Shown one piece after another: positions 36,900 through 49,000 of a stretch of DNA of 64,000 nucleotides; position 1 is the first letter of the stretch; every line of letters starts with the position of its first letter. The stretch lies in NCBI RefSeq assembly GCF_028858725.1, contig NC_084759.1, positions 90,764,889-90,828,888 of the forward strand, given 5' to 3'. Under the pieces are notes generated by a model, which was not told the DNA's origin, ran no database searches, and saw nothing but the letters and a program-made list of their open reading frames with translations. The translations under genes were made by a program, and so were the position numbers. This stretch comes from Colius striatus (taxonomy: Eukaryota; Chordata; Aves; Coliiformes; Coliidae).

Positions 36900-39800
36900 A
36901 AATCTGAGTGTCTTGCTACAGAGCAATGACTACCTTGTAATAAAAAAACTGCTCATTTCCTGAAGATTTCTGATCTAGTAGAATATAGCAATTTTAGCAA
37001 TGCATTCCAATCCATCTAGTTAAACAAGATTACACCAGGGACTTGCACGGGGGAAGTCTTCTCAAGTAAGTCTCTATGATATATGCTGGGAACCATTGTT
37101 GAAAGTTTGATGTCCATGCCATTTTAATTAACAATTTTGAAACAACAACAAAAAAACCCCCACCCCCAAATCACACACATTATGGACTATTTACCTGCTA
37201 ATTCTTTCTTTCATCAAAGTTGCTCCTGTGTTACAAAACTGGAATAAAAATCCCCATGCTGGTAAGAACTAGTAAACAATTTTCTTCATTTGCATAAACA
37301 AGAAAACCCAAACAAGTAAGTAGACATAGGATTGTCCCTGGCCAAGAAGTGGTTAATTGTTTGAAACTATGCTCAAGATATTTTGAAAACATATTTGTCT
37401 TTCAGCCAAACAACAATGTTAAAGTAATGTGTATGTTTTGCATTACAAGTGTGCTTTTTCTGTTCAGAGAGAACCGTAGTGTAAAAATAAATCATCCATG
37501 AAGCATATTCTCCTGTTTAATTTTATCCTTTGATAAAAGGGTATCTGTCTTTTGATAGACTGGTCACTTCAAAATCCCTTAACAACCAAGAAGAAAAAAA
37601 AGTTACAGGGTTCACATTTTAAAGATTGTTGATTGTCCAGACCAAACATTGCTACCCCACAGAAAGATTTACGGGCCACTTTCATCGTGACCTGAAAACG
37701 CTGGATTCTATGAACGTGAAGCAAATGCCAGTCTACAAGGTCGGTGTGACATTTCACTGCTGTCTTGCACCTTGCTTTTCTCTGGCAAAACCAAGCTGCG
37801 ATCACTCAGCAAGTCCTGAAGAACCAAGTCACAGAAAAGAAACAGGTTTTGTATTTCCAGGTGACAAGAAGGAATGAATAACATGATTTGGGCAATCACT
37901 TAAAAGCACATCAGTGCCAATTTCAATACACGTCACTCTGTATGATCGAGTTACTTTCGGACTTAAAAGTTAAACAACCTGAAACCTATGTGAAGGAGCT
38001 CAGTGAGCCAAGGGAGGGACGTGAGCCCCACTGAGTCTGAGTTTGGCAAAATGAACCGGTTTTACTATTCAGCTACACTGAACAGTGAAGTGCAAAGGGC
38101 ACTCAGCACAAGGCTGATAATTTGATCATTTGCTCACTACAATTAAAAGTGCATTTTCATGGATATGCTCTGTTTTTAGGAGATGGTGAGAGTTTGAATT
38201 TATTATTAGAAAACCAAAACATTTCACTTAATTGTTCAACATGCGAGATTTTTGAATGATGGTTAGTTACATTTCCAATGACATTTTGCCTATTCAACTC
38301 TAAAAAGTTAGCTGAATATAAGGCTGAAAGTTCTCAAAGTAACAGAAGTCAGAAAGACACTAACAATACAGCACCTAAAAATGGGCAGTTCACACATTTT
38401 TGACATTTGTGACTTGCATAGACAAATACTTTTCCATTTTTTCTCTCCCAAGAAGACTCAGCTTCAAAAAATAAACCTTGAATGAACTTTCATTACAATA
38501 AAATGCATGTGTTCCAGTCTTCCAAACAGCAGGGTGTTTTTTTGTTCTTTTAAGTGCTACAACTCTAATGTTTGTGGTTTTTTTAAACTATCATCCCTTG
38601 GAAGGGCTTTGTTTCATCCATTGGGCTGTTGAAGTTCATGAAGTCAGGAAGCTGAACTGCCTTCTGATTCTTCCACAAATACATTATTCATGCATTAAGT
38701 CGTTGTGGCCCTATTCCACTAGAATATCCATTAACTTGAAGCTACTTTTAATGCACAAGAACTGGGAACTCTCAATTCCTCACTGCAGGTCTGCCTTCTG
38801 CCTGTATTTCGAACATCAAAACAGTACCTGGTGCAACACTAGGTCAATGTGAATTCCTGCCCTTCTAAGCCCTTCTATCTATATCCCAGTTTCCATTGGA
38901 AGAAAATCTAGGTATGCTGGCAAGATAAAGTTGGAGGGTGTCCCAAAAGGTTCCTGATAGTGCTCTGCTCAGGGACCAGAATAAGAAAGCAATTCTCCTG
39001 CGGGTAAATGCAGACCAACAGAGTCTTATGGAGCTTCCCCTGAGGTCAGCAGGACTCTGCTTTGACCCAACATCCAGATCTCAGAAACTCTCTACAGAGC
39101 CAGAGCCACGCCTGTCAGTTCTGAATGTTTTCCATCATTATTTCTTTGGAGCAGTCACTTAAAAATATGCCATCATTTATTTGAAATTGATGTACTAAAA
39201 AACAGTATTTCTAAAGAACAGCAGGAAATTGCCTTGCCTGTAACAGAAATCTTGGAGGAATAGGACTCACAACCCTGTTTTGGGTTAATGATCCACATTA
39301 CATTGGAAAAAAAAAAATAATGCTTCAGCAATCATTATTGCAGGGGAATTACACTGATTTAAAAAAAATAGTTCTATTGCATATGAATATAACTTTAATT
39401 GGGGGCAAGGGGATGGGAACTATAAATAGTTTAAGTCTCCTGTAAAGACTTTTTAACTAATGTAAACATGTACCTTTCCAAAGAGTGATGCTATGCTTAA
39501 ATCAGCAATCTCTCTTATGCAGAACAAAACGTACATTTTATTTTTTTTAAATCATGAGAAAAATATGCACTACTGTGCAGTTCATACCCACTACAGAATG
39601 CTCACTGAAGTTGAAGACAAGGTTTGAGTTCTGTTGCTAAGCAATATCTTTGATTACAGTGGTAAAGCCTTTTCAGTTTTAGGAATTCATATCTCTGCTT
39701 TTGTTGTTCCTAATTTGACAGTAAAACTACTCCATATTTCCCCTTTCACAGTAAATTCTGTCAACTGGACTTTCCAGGTATTGAAAAACCAGCTAAAGAC

Positions 39801-42800
39801 AAGGTCACAGACATTTCAGAATAGAAGTTCTGATGCTTGTAAGGTGGGGGAATAAAAAAAGCTAACCAGGTTTCTTTGTGAAAAATACACCACCGATGCC
39901 TGGTTGTTTCCAACTGAGTTACAAGCTGCACGTAGACTGCATATTCCTGAACTCTCTCCCAGCCAGCTGTATAGATACTAAATCGCTTTCATTCCCTCTC
40001 TCTTGTTACAAGCTCAGTTGACCAATTGCCCATTGCCACGTTATCTCCAGACCACAGAAGTTTTGCTTCATGACAGCATCAACTTTGACCTGAGACAGCA
40101 TCAAACTTGTCAGGGAGGGAAAGGCTTGTTCCTCCAGCACAGCTTCATGTGGAGAAGCAGGTATTTGTCCATAGACCTTTACACAGAGTAGCAGACTATT
40201 CATAGAATCACAGAGTTGTTTAGGTTGGAAAAGACTCCAATCGTTAGCCTAGCACTACGACATCCACCACTAAACCATGTCCCTCAAGCACATCCACACA
40301 TCTTTTAAATACTTCCAGTGATGGTGACTCAACCATTTCCCTGGGCAGCCTGTTCCAAGGCTTCACAGCTCTTTCCTAATATCTAATCTAACCTGGTGCA
40401 ACTCGAGGCTGTTTCCTCTCCTCCTATTCACTTGTTACGTGTGAAGAGACCAGAGACCGACACTCCCCTGCCTATGTGGCAGAGGAACAAGGATTAAAAA
40501 GAAACCAACAAACACAACCCTACCACATACTGGAAACTGTTGGGGCAATGAAGCCCTCATGGAGTTAAATAAAAAACAACTAAAAAAAAAAAAAACCAAA
40601 AAACAAAAAAACACTCAAAATCTATGCCTCTGTTCTAGTCATCTCAGTATCCTTTGTAGGAGCAGTAGGTTGAATGTTTCCAAAGCAGCACGATTTGTAC
40701 ACGAGAGCTGCCTTTTTAAATGCTTTGGGGTCAAACTGTGTTTGACAATAGCCACTGAGATAGTCATGCCACATCAAAACCTTCCTAAATAAATCTTTCA
40801 TTATTCATTTACAAACGTGGCACAGTAGTGGCAAAGCAGAGAAATTAGAAGAAAACAAATTATTTAGAAATTACCACTCCAGTAGGAGCAGATCATTACT
40901 GCATTTGAACTAAGAAACAAGATCTTCAGCTAGGAATAAGTGAAAGCCGTAGCAGAAACATCACTGGTGGTGAGTAAAACCCAATGTCAATTTTTTTCCA
41001 AATAGCTACTAGTCACTGAAATGAAAACTAGTACTATTCTCCATGTATGTTTGCCAATGCTACTGACAACTCTTTCTGAAGTTTTTCTTCATGCCAACTT
41101 ACACTTGGAAGACAATCTTTGAAGACCAATCCAACCATTTAAGCATGTCAAAAAGTACGTGTCAATCCTACTGAAATCAACAAGATCTAAGCACATGCTT
41201 GAGTGTTTTTTGAAGCAGAAATGAAGCATTTGATTAAATACTTGCATATGTCAAAGGGCTTTCTTCAAACACAGTGTCCAAAGATTCTGAACGCTAATGT
41301 CTTTCCCTGTCATGTTAGAAATGCAACTAGATTTGGTGTAAATCAGAAGGAAGTTCTGGCTTTGATCTCACCCAACATCGTGACAAATGGACGGGGGGAA
41401 AGAGGATGTTGAGACTCCTGGAGTCTGTTATTTGTACTTCACAACAGGAACCACAAAGTTCCAAAAATAAGTGTTCATGGATAGACAGACACACTCCAAA
41501 CTTCGGGGGGAAAAAAAAAAACCAAACTGTAACCACAAAAAAAAAAAAATTGTTTTCATCACAAGCTCTTAAGTTTTTTAAATGACACACAAGGATTTTC
41601 TACTCTAATAATGCCTGCTGTATATTCTAGTAATAGCGACCTTCAAATTTGAAGAAATTTTATATAAATCCATAAGTTACATTTCTTTTTGTATTGGGGG
41701 AAAATACTTCAAATGCAATAAAATAGTAGTGATAACAGAATTCATGACTGTATAGTAGGCAATTTTTCAGATTTGGTTGTACAAACTATAAACTGTTAAA
41801 TTTCTCTAATAACTGGAAAAGTTGTAGGTGTTTTCAATTTACTTACCTGAATAATCGTTTAGCAAATATCTTCAGATACAAGTCTAGATACAGAGTTAAT
41901 GCAATTGGAATATTAGTTTACACATAATATAAATCAATGTTTGACAATATCAAAATCCCATCAAACGGTGGGCCCTTCTTATGCTATTATCAAATATAGT
42001 ATATCACTGTGGGATAGCTGAGTATCACAGAATGCTAGCATAGGCTTGTTATTAAATTTGGTCAGTTTTCAGACCTTCCAAATAGAAATACTAAACATTT
42101 GTTTTTCCCCTCTGGAAATTTTTTTTTCCCCCTCCTGCTTAATACAGTCGTCATCCCAATTCCTAGTGAATTTATAAAAATATTTTTTTATCCAATAACC
42201 CCGGCAAGGTAAAAATAGGAGTTTTTATAGCAAATCATAAACAGGCTCACGGACTATGAGAGAAACTAAACTTATTTCAATTGCCATACATTCGCTACTG
42301 AATCACACATCAATGTTTTCTTTTTGTGTGTGTTGCTGTCCACCTCAGACTAGCAGTTTTTAAGGTGCAGAAGCATCTTTCAAATATATGCATCTAACTT
42401 AATGATCAAGTTCCACACGCTAGTGTCACATGCTTTAAATTTACATCACCTGCCCATCAAGAGCCGTGTTAAATAACAGCGCTAATTGAAACTGCATACG
42501 TCGTTAGAAATTGCAGCACTTCCAATTCATAGAATAAAGGGGTGCTTACGTGGTTCTTTATATTACTAGATATAATATTCTGAAATAAGAAAATGAAATT
42601 TAAAAACACATTTGAAAGAAGTTGCTGCACCTGCAAAAACACTCTTTAAGCTTACTATGAAATACAAAAAAGTGCACCCTTCTATATCTACATATAAAAC
42701 ATATTAGAAATAAAACTTGTGTAAAATGTTTGCTGTGCAAACTATAAAAACAGTCAGTCAGTCCATTCTTTTTCCTAAATATTTTGTCACACTCTCTTGC

Positions 42801-42803
42801 TTC
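36900..42803 (-). other. PKNOX1: Probable PKNOX1 3' UTR and downstream flank
   Basis: An AT-rich stretch of nearly 6 kb without recognised coding sequence, with only one CR1 (40201-40478). It directly follows the PKNOX1 stop on the minus strand. Minus-strand AATAAA signals are at 39537-39542, 39176-39181 and 38199-38204. I cannot say which one ends the transcript. Confidence 0.45.
40201..40478 (-). repeat. CR1 LINE, 3' part, minus strand
   Basis: Begins CATAGAATCACAGAGTTGTT, the reverse complement of a CR1 3' end, and continues with GGTTGGAAAAGACTCC, CCCTGGGCAGCCTGTTCCAA and so on. It has the same orientation as PKNOX1 transcription. Confidence 0.92.
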
Positions 42804-43015
42804 CTACTGCAGAGAATCACTGTTATCCAAGACCAGCCCACTGATATTTGTTGTTGAGAGATCTCCTCCATCATCTTCACCGCTGTCTACGGACTCATCC
42901 TCACTTTGCCCTGCCATCATAACTTGCTGAACAGCCAGAGTAGCACCATCAGATGACAAAGACTGGAGACTGTCTACATTCATGTTGACTGGAGCTGTAA
43001 TTGTTACAACAGCAC
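42804..43015 (-). CDS. PKNOX1: PKNOX1 last coding exon
   Basis: Encodes [20 protein letters not shown], a middle part with [16 protein letters not shown], and ends [10 protein letters not shown] then stop. The acceptor is TTCCATAG on the minus strand. The acidic stretch differs from human at several positions while the ends are conserved. Confidence 0.97.
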
Positions 43016-46000
43016 CTATGGAAGCAGAAAAGTAGTACTTTAGCATCCTTCTTGGTTTCTAATTACATCTCACATATTTATACGTAACAGAGGTTATTTG
43101 TAATCAATGAGAAGAAAACCTAAATTAATAAAATTAAATAAAAGCTATATGGGTATCTAACATTTTAATACCAGGGAATGCCAGAACTAAGTTGGCCAGA
43201 TGAAAAACCATATTTATATTCAAGTATCAATAAGTTCCCATCCCTGCTGCAAAGATACAAAACCCTTTAATTCCCTATTACACAGAACTATCTGTTGTTT
43301 AGCCAGTTCTTACCATCTGACATTGTGAGCTCATTAGATTGCTGCTGAGCAACTCCTGAGGCAATGGAGTCAGGCCAGAACCTCTGAACCGGTCGGTTCT
43401 GAGCTGTTTTCTTCTTCGTTTTCGGAGTTTCAGAACAACTGGAATCCAGCATTGGCTGAAGAATTCGCCTTCTAGCATTGATAAACCTAAACACAATCAA
43501 AAGGCAAGAGGTACTTATGGTCAGCTGGCTGTAAATTCTCTCTCAAATTTACAGTGTATGCAGAGAGGGGTGGGAAAAAAAAGAAAAAGAAAATACTATA
43601 AAAACCTTCTCCCTATCAGCTTGGCTTGACTTTTCGTTTTTATTTTAACACTTAAAACTGCTCCCAAAATACTAGCAGCCTTTGATTTTGGCCAACTAGC
43701 TAAGAAAGTACTCCTACAGTTTTGCTGTTAGTAGCATTTTTTCCCCATACCTCAGAGGGGAGAATTATTCAGACAGCATGACAGATGTACTTTTCAAGAT
43801 CTTATTAAAAACTTGCTGACAGTACAGCTGAGAAAGCTGACACTCCTCTCATTAGGGTTCATCTGAAACCTAGCCCCTGCCTAACCTAGTTTGTTTAGTC
43901 TGCTTTCATTTACCTCCTTAAGCTCTTGCATAACTTATTTTATAGGTTCCTTGGCTTTCCAAGGTTTGGTTCCCAATCTGGGAGATAATGGAAAATTATT
44001 TTTCAGACTTTTCACAATTCCCTTCCATTACCTGGTCTGCACTGACTTACTTTAGCATGCTAATTGCTAACCTTCACCTTCCTAACACCACATCCCGCTT
44101 AGCTACCAGCAGATAACTGAATCGATTTCAACACAACTACATCATCTTTGAAGTCAGAAGGAAGATCCCTGTTGGGACTTAGCTGCAATAATTTTAGAAA
44201 CCAGTACTATGAATAGAATAGGATGCATGTCAGCATCTTCATTCCTCTTCTGCAGGGGCAAGCATACTATCTCAAGCCTCTACACATGATAAGATGTGCT
44301 AAAACACTTGGAGCTACGAACTCCAGCAGCTGAGGTATTGACATTCTCTATTTGGACTTCATTGCCCAGGGGATAGTATCCTTTGATACAAAAGCAGAAT
44401 GAATGCCTGTGGACAGTAGCTTTTTAAATATTTGCAACTATCATTACCAGAGACCACTTTTCAGAGCTTCAGGTCACTAAACACCTTTAAACTCCAAGTT
44501 CTTCGCTTACAGAAGACACGTGAGAGTACTTCCATCTCTTTCAGCAATAGAACAGAATCTAATTCCTTAATGTTGCAAAGTTGTCTGGAGCCCTTATACA
44601 ATTTAAAAAGCACAAGTATTGTTGTAGCTTCCTATAAAAGTAATATGCTTATGTATGAGCGCATGACTCTTGTGTTTTTATACACATTTTGTAACGTGTA
44701 GCACAGCAAGTTCAATTCCAGCTAGTGAAGTTATACTTTTAACTATTTCCTCTATGTTGTAAGTGCATGGAAATGCAATAGACAGTAAGAGTTTTTGTTC
44801 TTACCAATTGTTAACCTGGAGTAGTGTCAGATTTGTTTGTGCTGCAATCTGTTTCTTCTCATCTTCTGTTGGATACGGATGCTATACAGGACAAGAAAGG
44901 CATAAGCTTGTTTTATCTCCTCATCAAAAATAAGGATTCCTTTATTACAACTGATTAAAGCTACTAGATTAAGACCATCTGACTGGTTAAAAACCAAACT
45001 TAGAAACCTCACAAACTTTTATAGATAAAGATTTAACAAAGACTGCTTTGCTAAATAAAACTGATTTTATCCTTGAAAGCATATTATGACATCGTTAAAC
45101 CTCCAATATGTAATTCAGAAGAAAAAGCTTCTTATGGCTAACTCTTTTTTTATTGAACAGCATGATCCCTGGGCAAAACATCATGTGGTAAGATCTGATT
45201 AGTTATGCTGTCTAAAGGAAATGTCATATGAGAATACTGACAAGCACTTTCTCGTTAAATAAAGCTACTCTGAACTTAAAGGTGAAGAGAGTGTTTGTGG
45301 TAAAATAGTTATAAAGGACAAAATATCAATCAACTGAACATTGTGATGTTACTTGAGATCCATTTATCCTTTCAGGATAAGTATTCATGCTAAGGACAAG
45401 ACAAGGAGATCGTAAGATACTTGGTACACATTACAAGGACTGTTGGAAAGGAGATAAAGCCAGAAAATTTGAAATTCTCCTCCACAAAAAAAAAAAAGCT
45501 CACAACTTCCCCTACCAGAAAACACAGGTGGAACTATTTTTTCTTGCACCATGAACCCGGGTGTAGACAGCATTAAGTTCTCAACACAATCACTTTTAAC
45601 AAAGTTTATTAGGATCAGTAAGTACGAATGTAACATACTTATTAAAATAATAATAAAAATCAACTGACATTAGACTGTCAAACTACTCCAAATGACTTCA
45701 GAGAAAATTGAACTGAGATTACACAAACGACAACAGAATAAATTCATCTTCTTTATGAAGCAAAATCGTAAGAGACCACATAAAAGAGTTACGTAAAACC
45801 TGTGAATCGAGATCATGTTCAGTCCTTACCCCTATGTGCTGAAAAAGCCAAGATCTCATCACATTTGTAGCGTGCTTGGGAAGAACTCCTCTTTTATTTT
45901 TTGATGAGCCATCATCTTGATGCAAGATGCCTAGATCTTGGTTTAATTGCAACTGAAGCTGCACATGTAATTTCAGAAGAAATAAAGCAGTTAACAGTGA

Positions 46001-49000
46001 CAGCATTATTCTCTATCAATGTATGAATTACTCATTTATAGAAGGAATGAAAAGAAGTCAGGCTTGAGGCAGGCTGATTACAAAAAGACACTTAATGTGC
46101 TAGGGAAGACTTAAAATAGTAGCTCTCCCCCAATACGAAGGAAAGAACTGCATCAGATTCCTATACTTTTCGCATTTCAACTAACTTGTGTTTTAAGAAT
46201 TACAGCTCTTATCAGGCTGTGTGTGTGACCTTGTGAAAGTAGACAAATGTTGATTTACTATAATTCAGAATAAAATCCACCTACATAGTACATGTCAGGT
46301 TTAATGATCCTCTGTATTAATCTATACTACACCAGGGATTTGATTGCCTTGTCACCCTATGTAGTCATTTATACATGTGAAAAACGGATGAAAAACACCA
46401 TGCTAAATACACTCGTTGTATGCAACTTTAACTGTGGAAGCTGTAAATACTAGTGACTTACAACTTAAACAAAGAACTTAAAATTATTATGCTCAAGTTG
46501 CAAACAAAGTTGCTAAAGGTCCTGCTAAATAAATGCATCTAAACTCTCAAAAAGCAAGAAGATACATACGGTAGAACCCTTAATTCACTTTACAACACTT
46601 ACTATTTTCCTAAAGGTTCACATTTCTCTCTCACTTTTGCTTTCTTTTTCACTTCCTATGGATAATCCATATCACTTTGGATTTTGCCCACTGCTTATCG
46701 GAACATTAGGGAATAGGTTCTTAAATGCTTACGCAGAGACAAGAAGAAACCGCATATAAATTGCATATGAGTTTGTATTTCAGACAATTACAACTGAAAT
46801 AATCCTAAATCATTTTTTTCAGACAGCAAGCAGCAATTTCTTTGAGACAGTCATTAAGTCTACGCCATGTATGAAACAAGTTTTAAACAAAGCTGGAGCA
46901 CACTTATCTCCAAAATAGTGTTTTACATTCTAAATCATCTGCTTGTATACGGAGGCTTTAAAATGAACTTTCAATAGCTCTCCCCCAGTATTTTTGCCTT
47001 GCCTCCACAGCATTATGAAACACTGAAAAAGAATATGAAGTAGGATTTCCCATGGAATACAGGGACAAAAGAATACAGGTCCAAACCTTTGTATAACTGG
47101 GTTTCAAGATTCTTATTAACATCAAGAGTAGCCACAGATATATATAGAGGGCCAGGCCCTTTTTCATTTATAGGCATTGTTTTTCACCCACTATTTTTTT
47201 TCATCAGTGGTATATAAAAAAAAGCATTTTTCTTCAAAAATACATCACTAGGAAAATAATTTTGCAACTCTCTTTCTGAAAGGTAACTAAGGACAGAACT
47301 GCATGTACTCTAGGGAAGAATATGGGCAAGCACATATATGCTACTGCCAATAAAGTCAAGATGAGACTACTCTAAACATACTTTTTTTGGTTGGAAAGTC
47401 AGAAGAAGGAAGAAAAGACAGTGCATCAGTGTTGAACAAGTGACACACAGTAGTTTTATGCTGTGGAGATGGGAGCTCCACGTTCCCATTTTTTAATTGA
47501 CTCTGTACTCCTGCTCCAGGAGAAAACTAGCAAGGTTTTCTGTAACTTCTGTAACTGAAGTTGGTCTAGTTTTCACAGTTCCTTTTCCTCAGTTATTTCT
47601 TTGGATTCTTCAGACCCAACTCTTAAAAGTCTCTCCCAAGAGTGTGCTGGCTCTTAACTTTTAGGGTATGATATATATAAGCCAAATCTGAGCATGTCCC
47701 AAGTTTTCAACTGAGCATTTTGAAGTTTTTATGTTAAAATGCTTCTGAAGATACATAAATTCCCAAATACATATTGTTTCACACTACTAGTCATTGTCAT
47801 TATGATTAAAAGTCAAATCGCTGGCAACAGCAGTGTAGCACTGTAATGCAATACAGTACATCTATCCAGCCACAAACCTAGCTCAACAAAGTTTTAATCA
47901 TTGAAAAAGTTTATTTCATTCAGAGAGGTTTTTGGGTTGGCGGGGAGTGTGTGTGTGTGAGAAGTTTTTGGTTTGGGGGGGAGTGTGCGTATACGGTTTG
48001 GGGGGGGTGTGGTGGGGGGAGGGGGCTGTGTGTTTGGTTTGGGGTGGTTTGGGTTTTTTATAACTTTTTTTTAATCCATGTATCTATAATTTTCCAGCAT
48101 CAGTAAAAGAAGATACATAACAGGTAGGAATTATGACCTGTCATGGCAAAGGAAATCTGTCTGTGACCTTACACCACACTACATAACTTGTAACTCCTAT
48201 GCAGTGCTTGCATTAATTTTACATTAGTTACTCTGTGTGTGCACACAGAGCTCATTCTGACAAAGTCAAATTTTAATGAAAACTTCTAAACCCAGTGAAA
48301 TTTATTTGGACACAGAACACTATTATGTCAAGCCCATGAAACAAACCTGAGAGTTCTGGATCCGAATAGTTCCAGGTGACAGTGCTTGGGTCACCACTTG
48401 ACCTTGTGGAGTGACCACAGTGACTGGCTGATACACCGTCCCCCCTTAAAACAAAACAGCAACAAAGACTATAGATAAGTAAAAGCCCTTCAAATATTCT
48501 CTTTAAACACACAAAACATGTTGGCACAATACAATAGTTTCGATAATATATCAACCACTGTTTTCTAGTAAGCATGTAAGAAGTGCTCTTTGCTATACCA
48601 ATTGTTTTTTCCATCCACAAAAGTCTGGACGAAATTTGATTACATTTCCCTGTACTTTAGGCATTCTAAATCTGTTTTCAAAGGAAAATGCCATTACTGT
48701 CAGGCCATAAAATAGCCCACCATTTTCTTATAACTGAGCTAACTCTTCAGCCAACAAGGGTCATAACACCAAAACCACACTTATGCGTGTCAACTGGTTC
48801 AGGGCACTCAGGTGACACCTAGATGTTCAAGTCAACTAAGGTGACAACGTTTGTGAATGCACAGAGGGTCCTGGGCACCAAAGCCACAAGGCACATCATG
48901 CATCTCAGGATAACCTCTCTGCTAGTGTATGCTGCACTGCTCTGCTTCATTTGCAGTCAAGGGGTTGTTCTATTTGTTTGAAAAACTTGCATAGAAGCAA

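Larger units (their letters stand above)
30195..36900. other. Intergenic region
   Basis: No gene was recognised. It contains two CR1 3' pieces, a 38-41-bp tandem duplication, a short direct repeat, a pair of matching 30-bp segments about 890 bp apart and a CA run (33317-33328). Confidence 0.6.
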
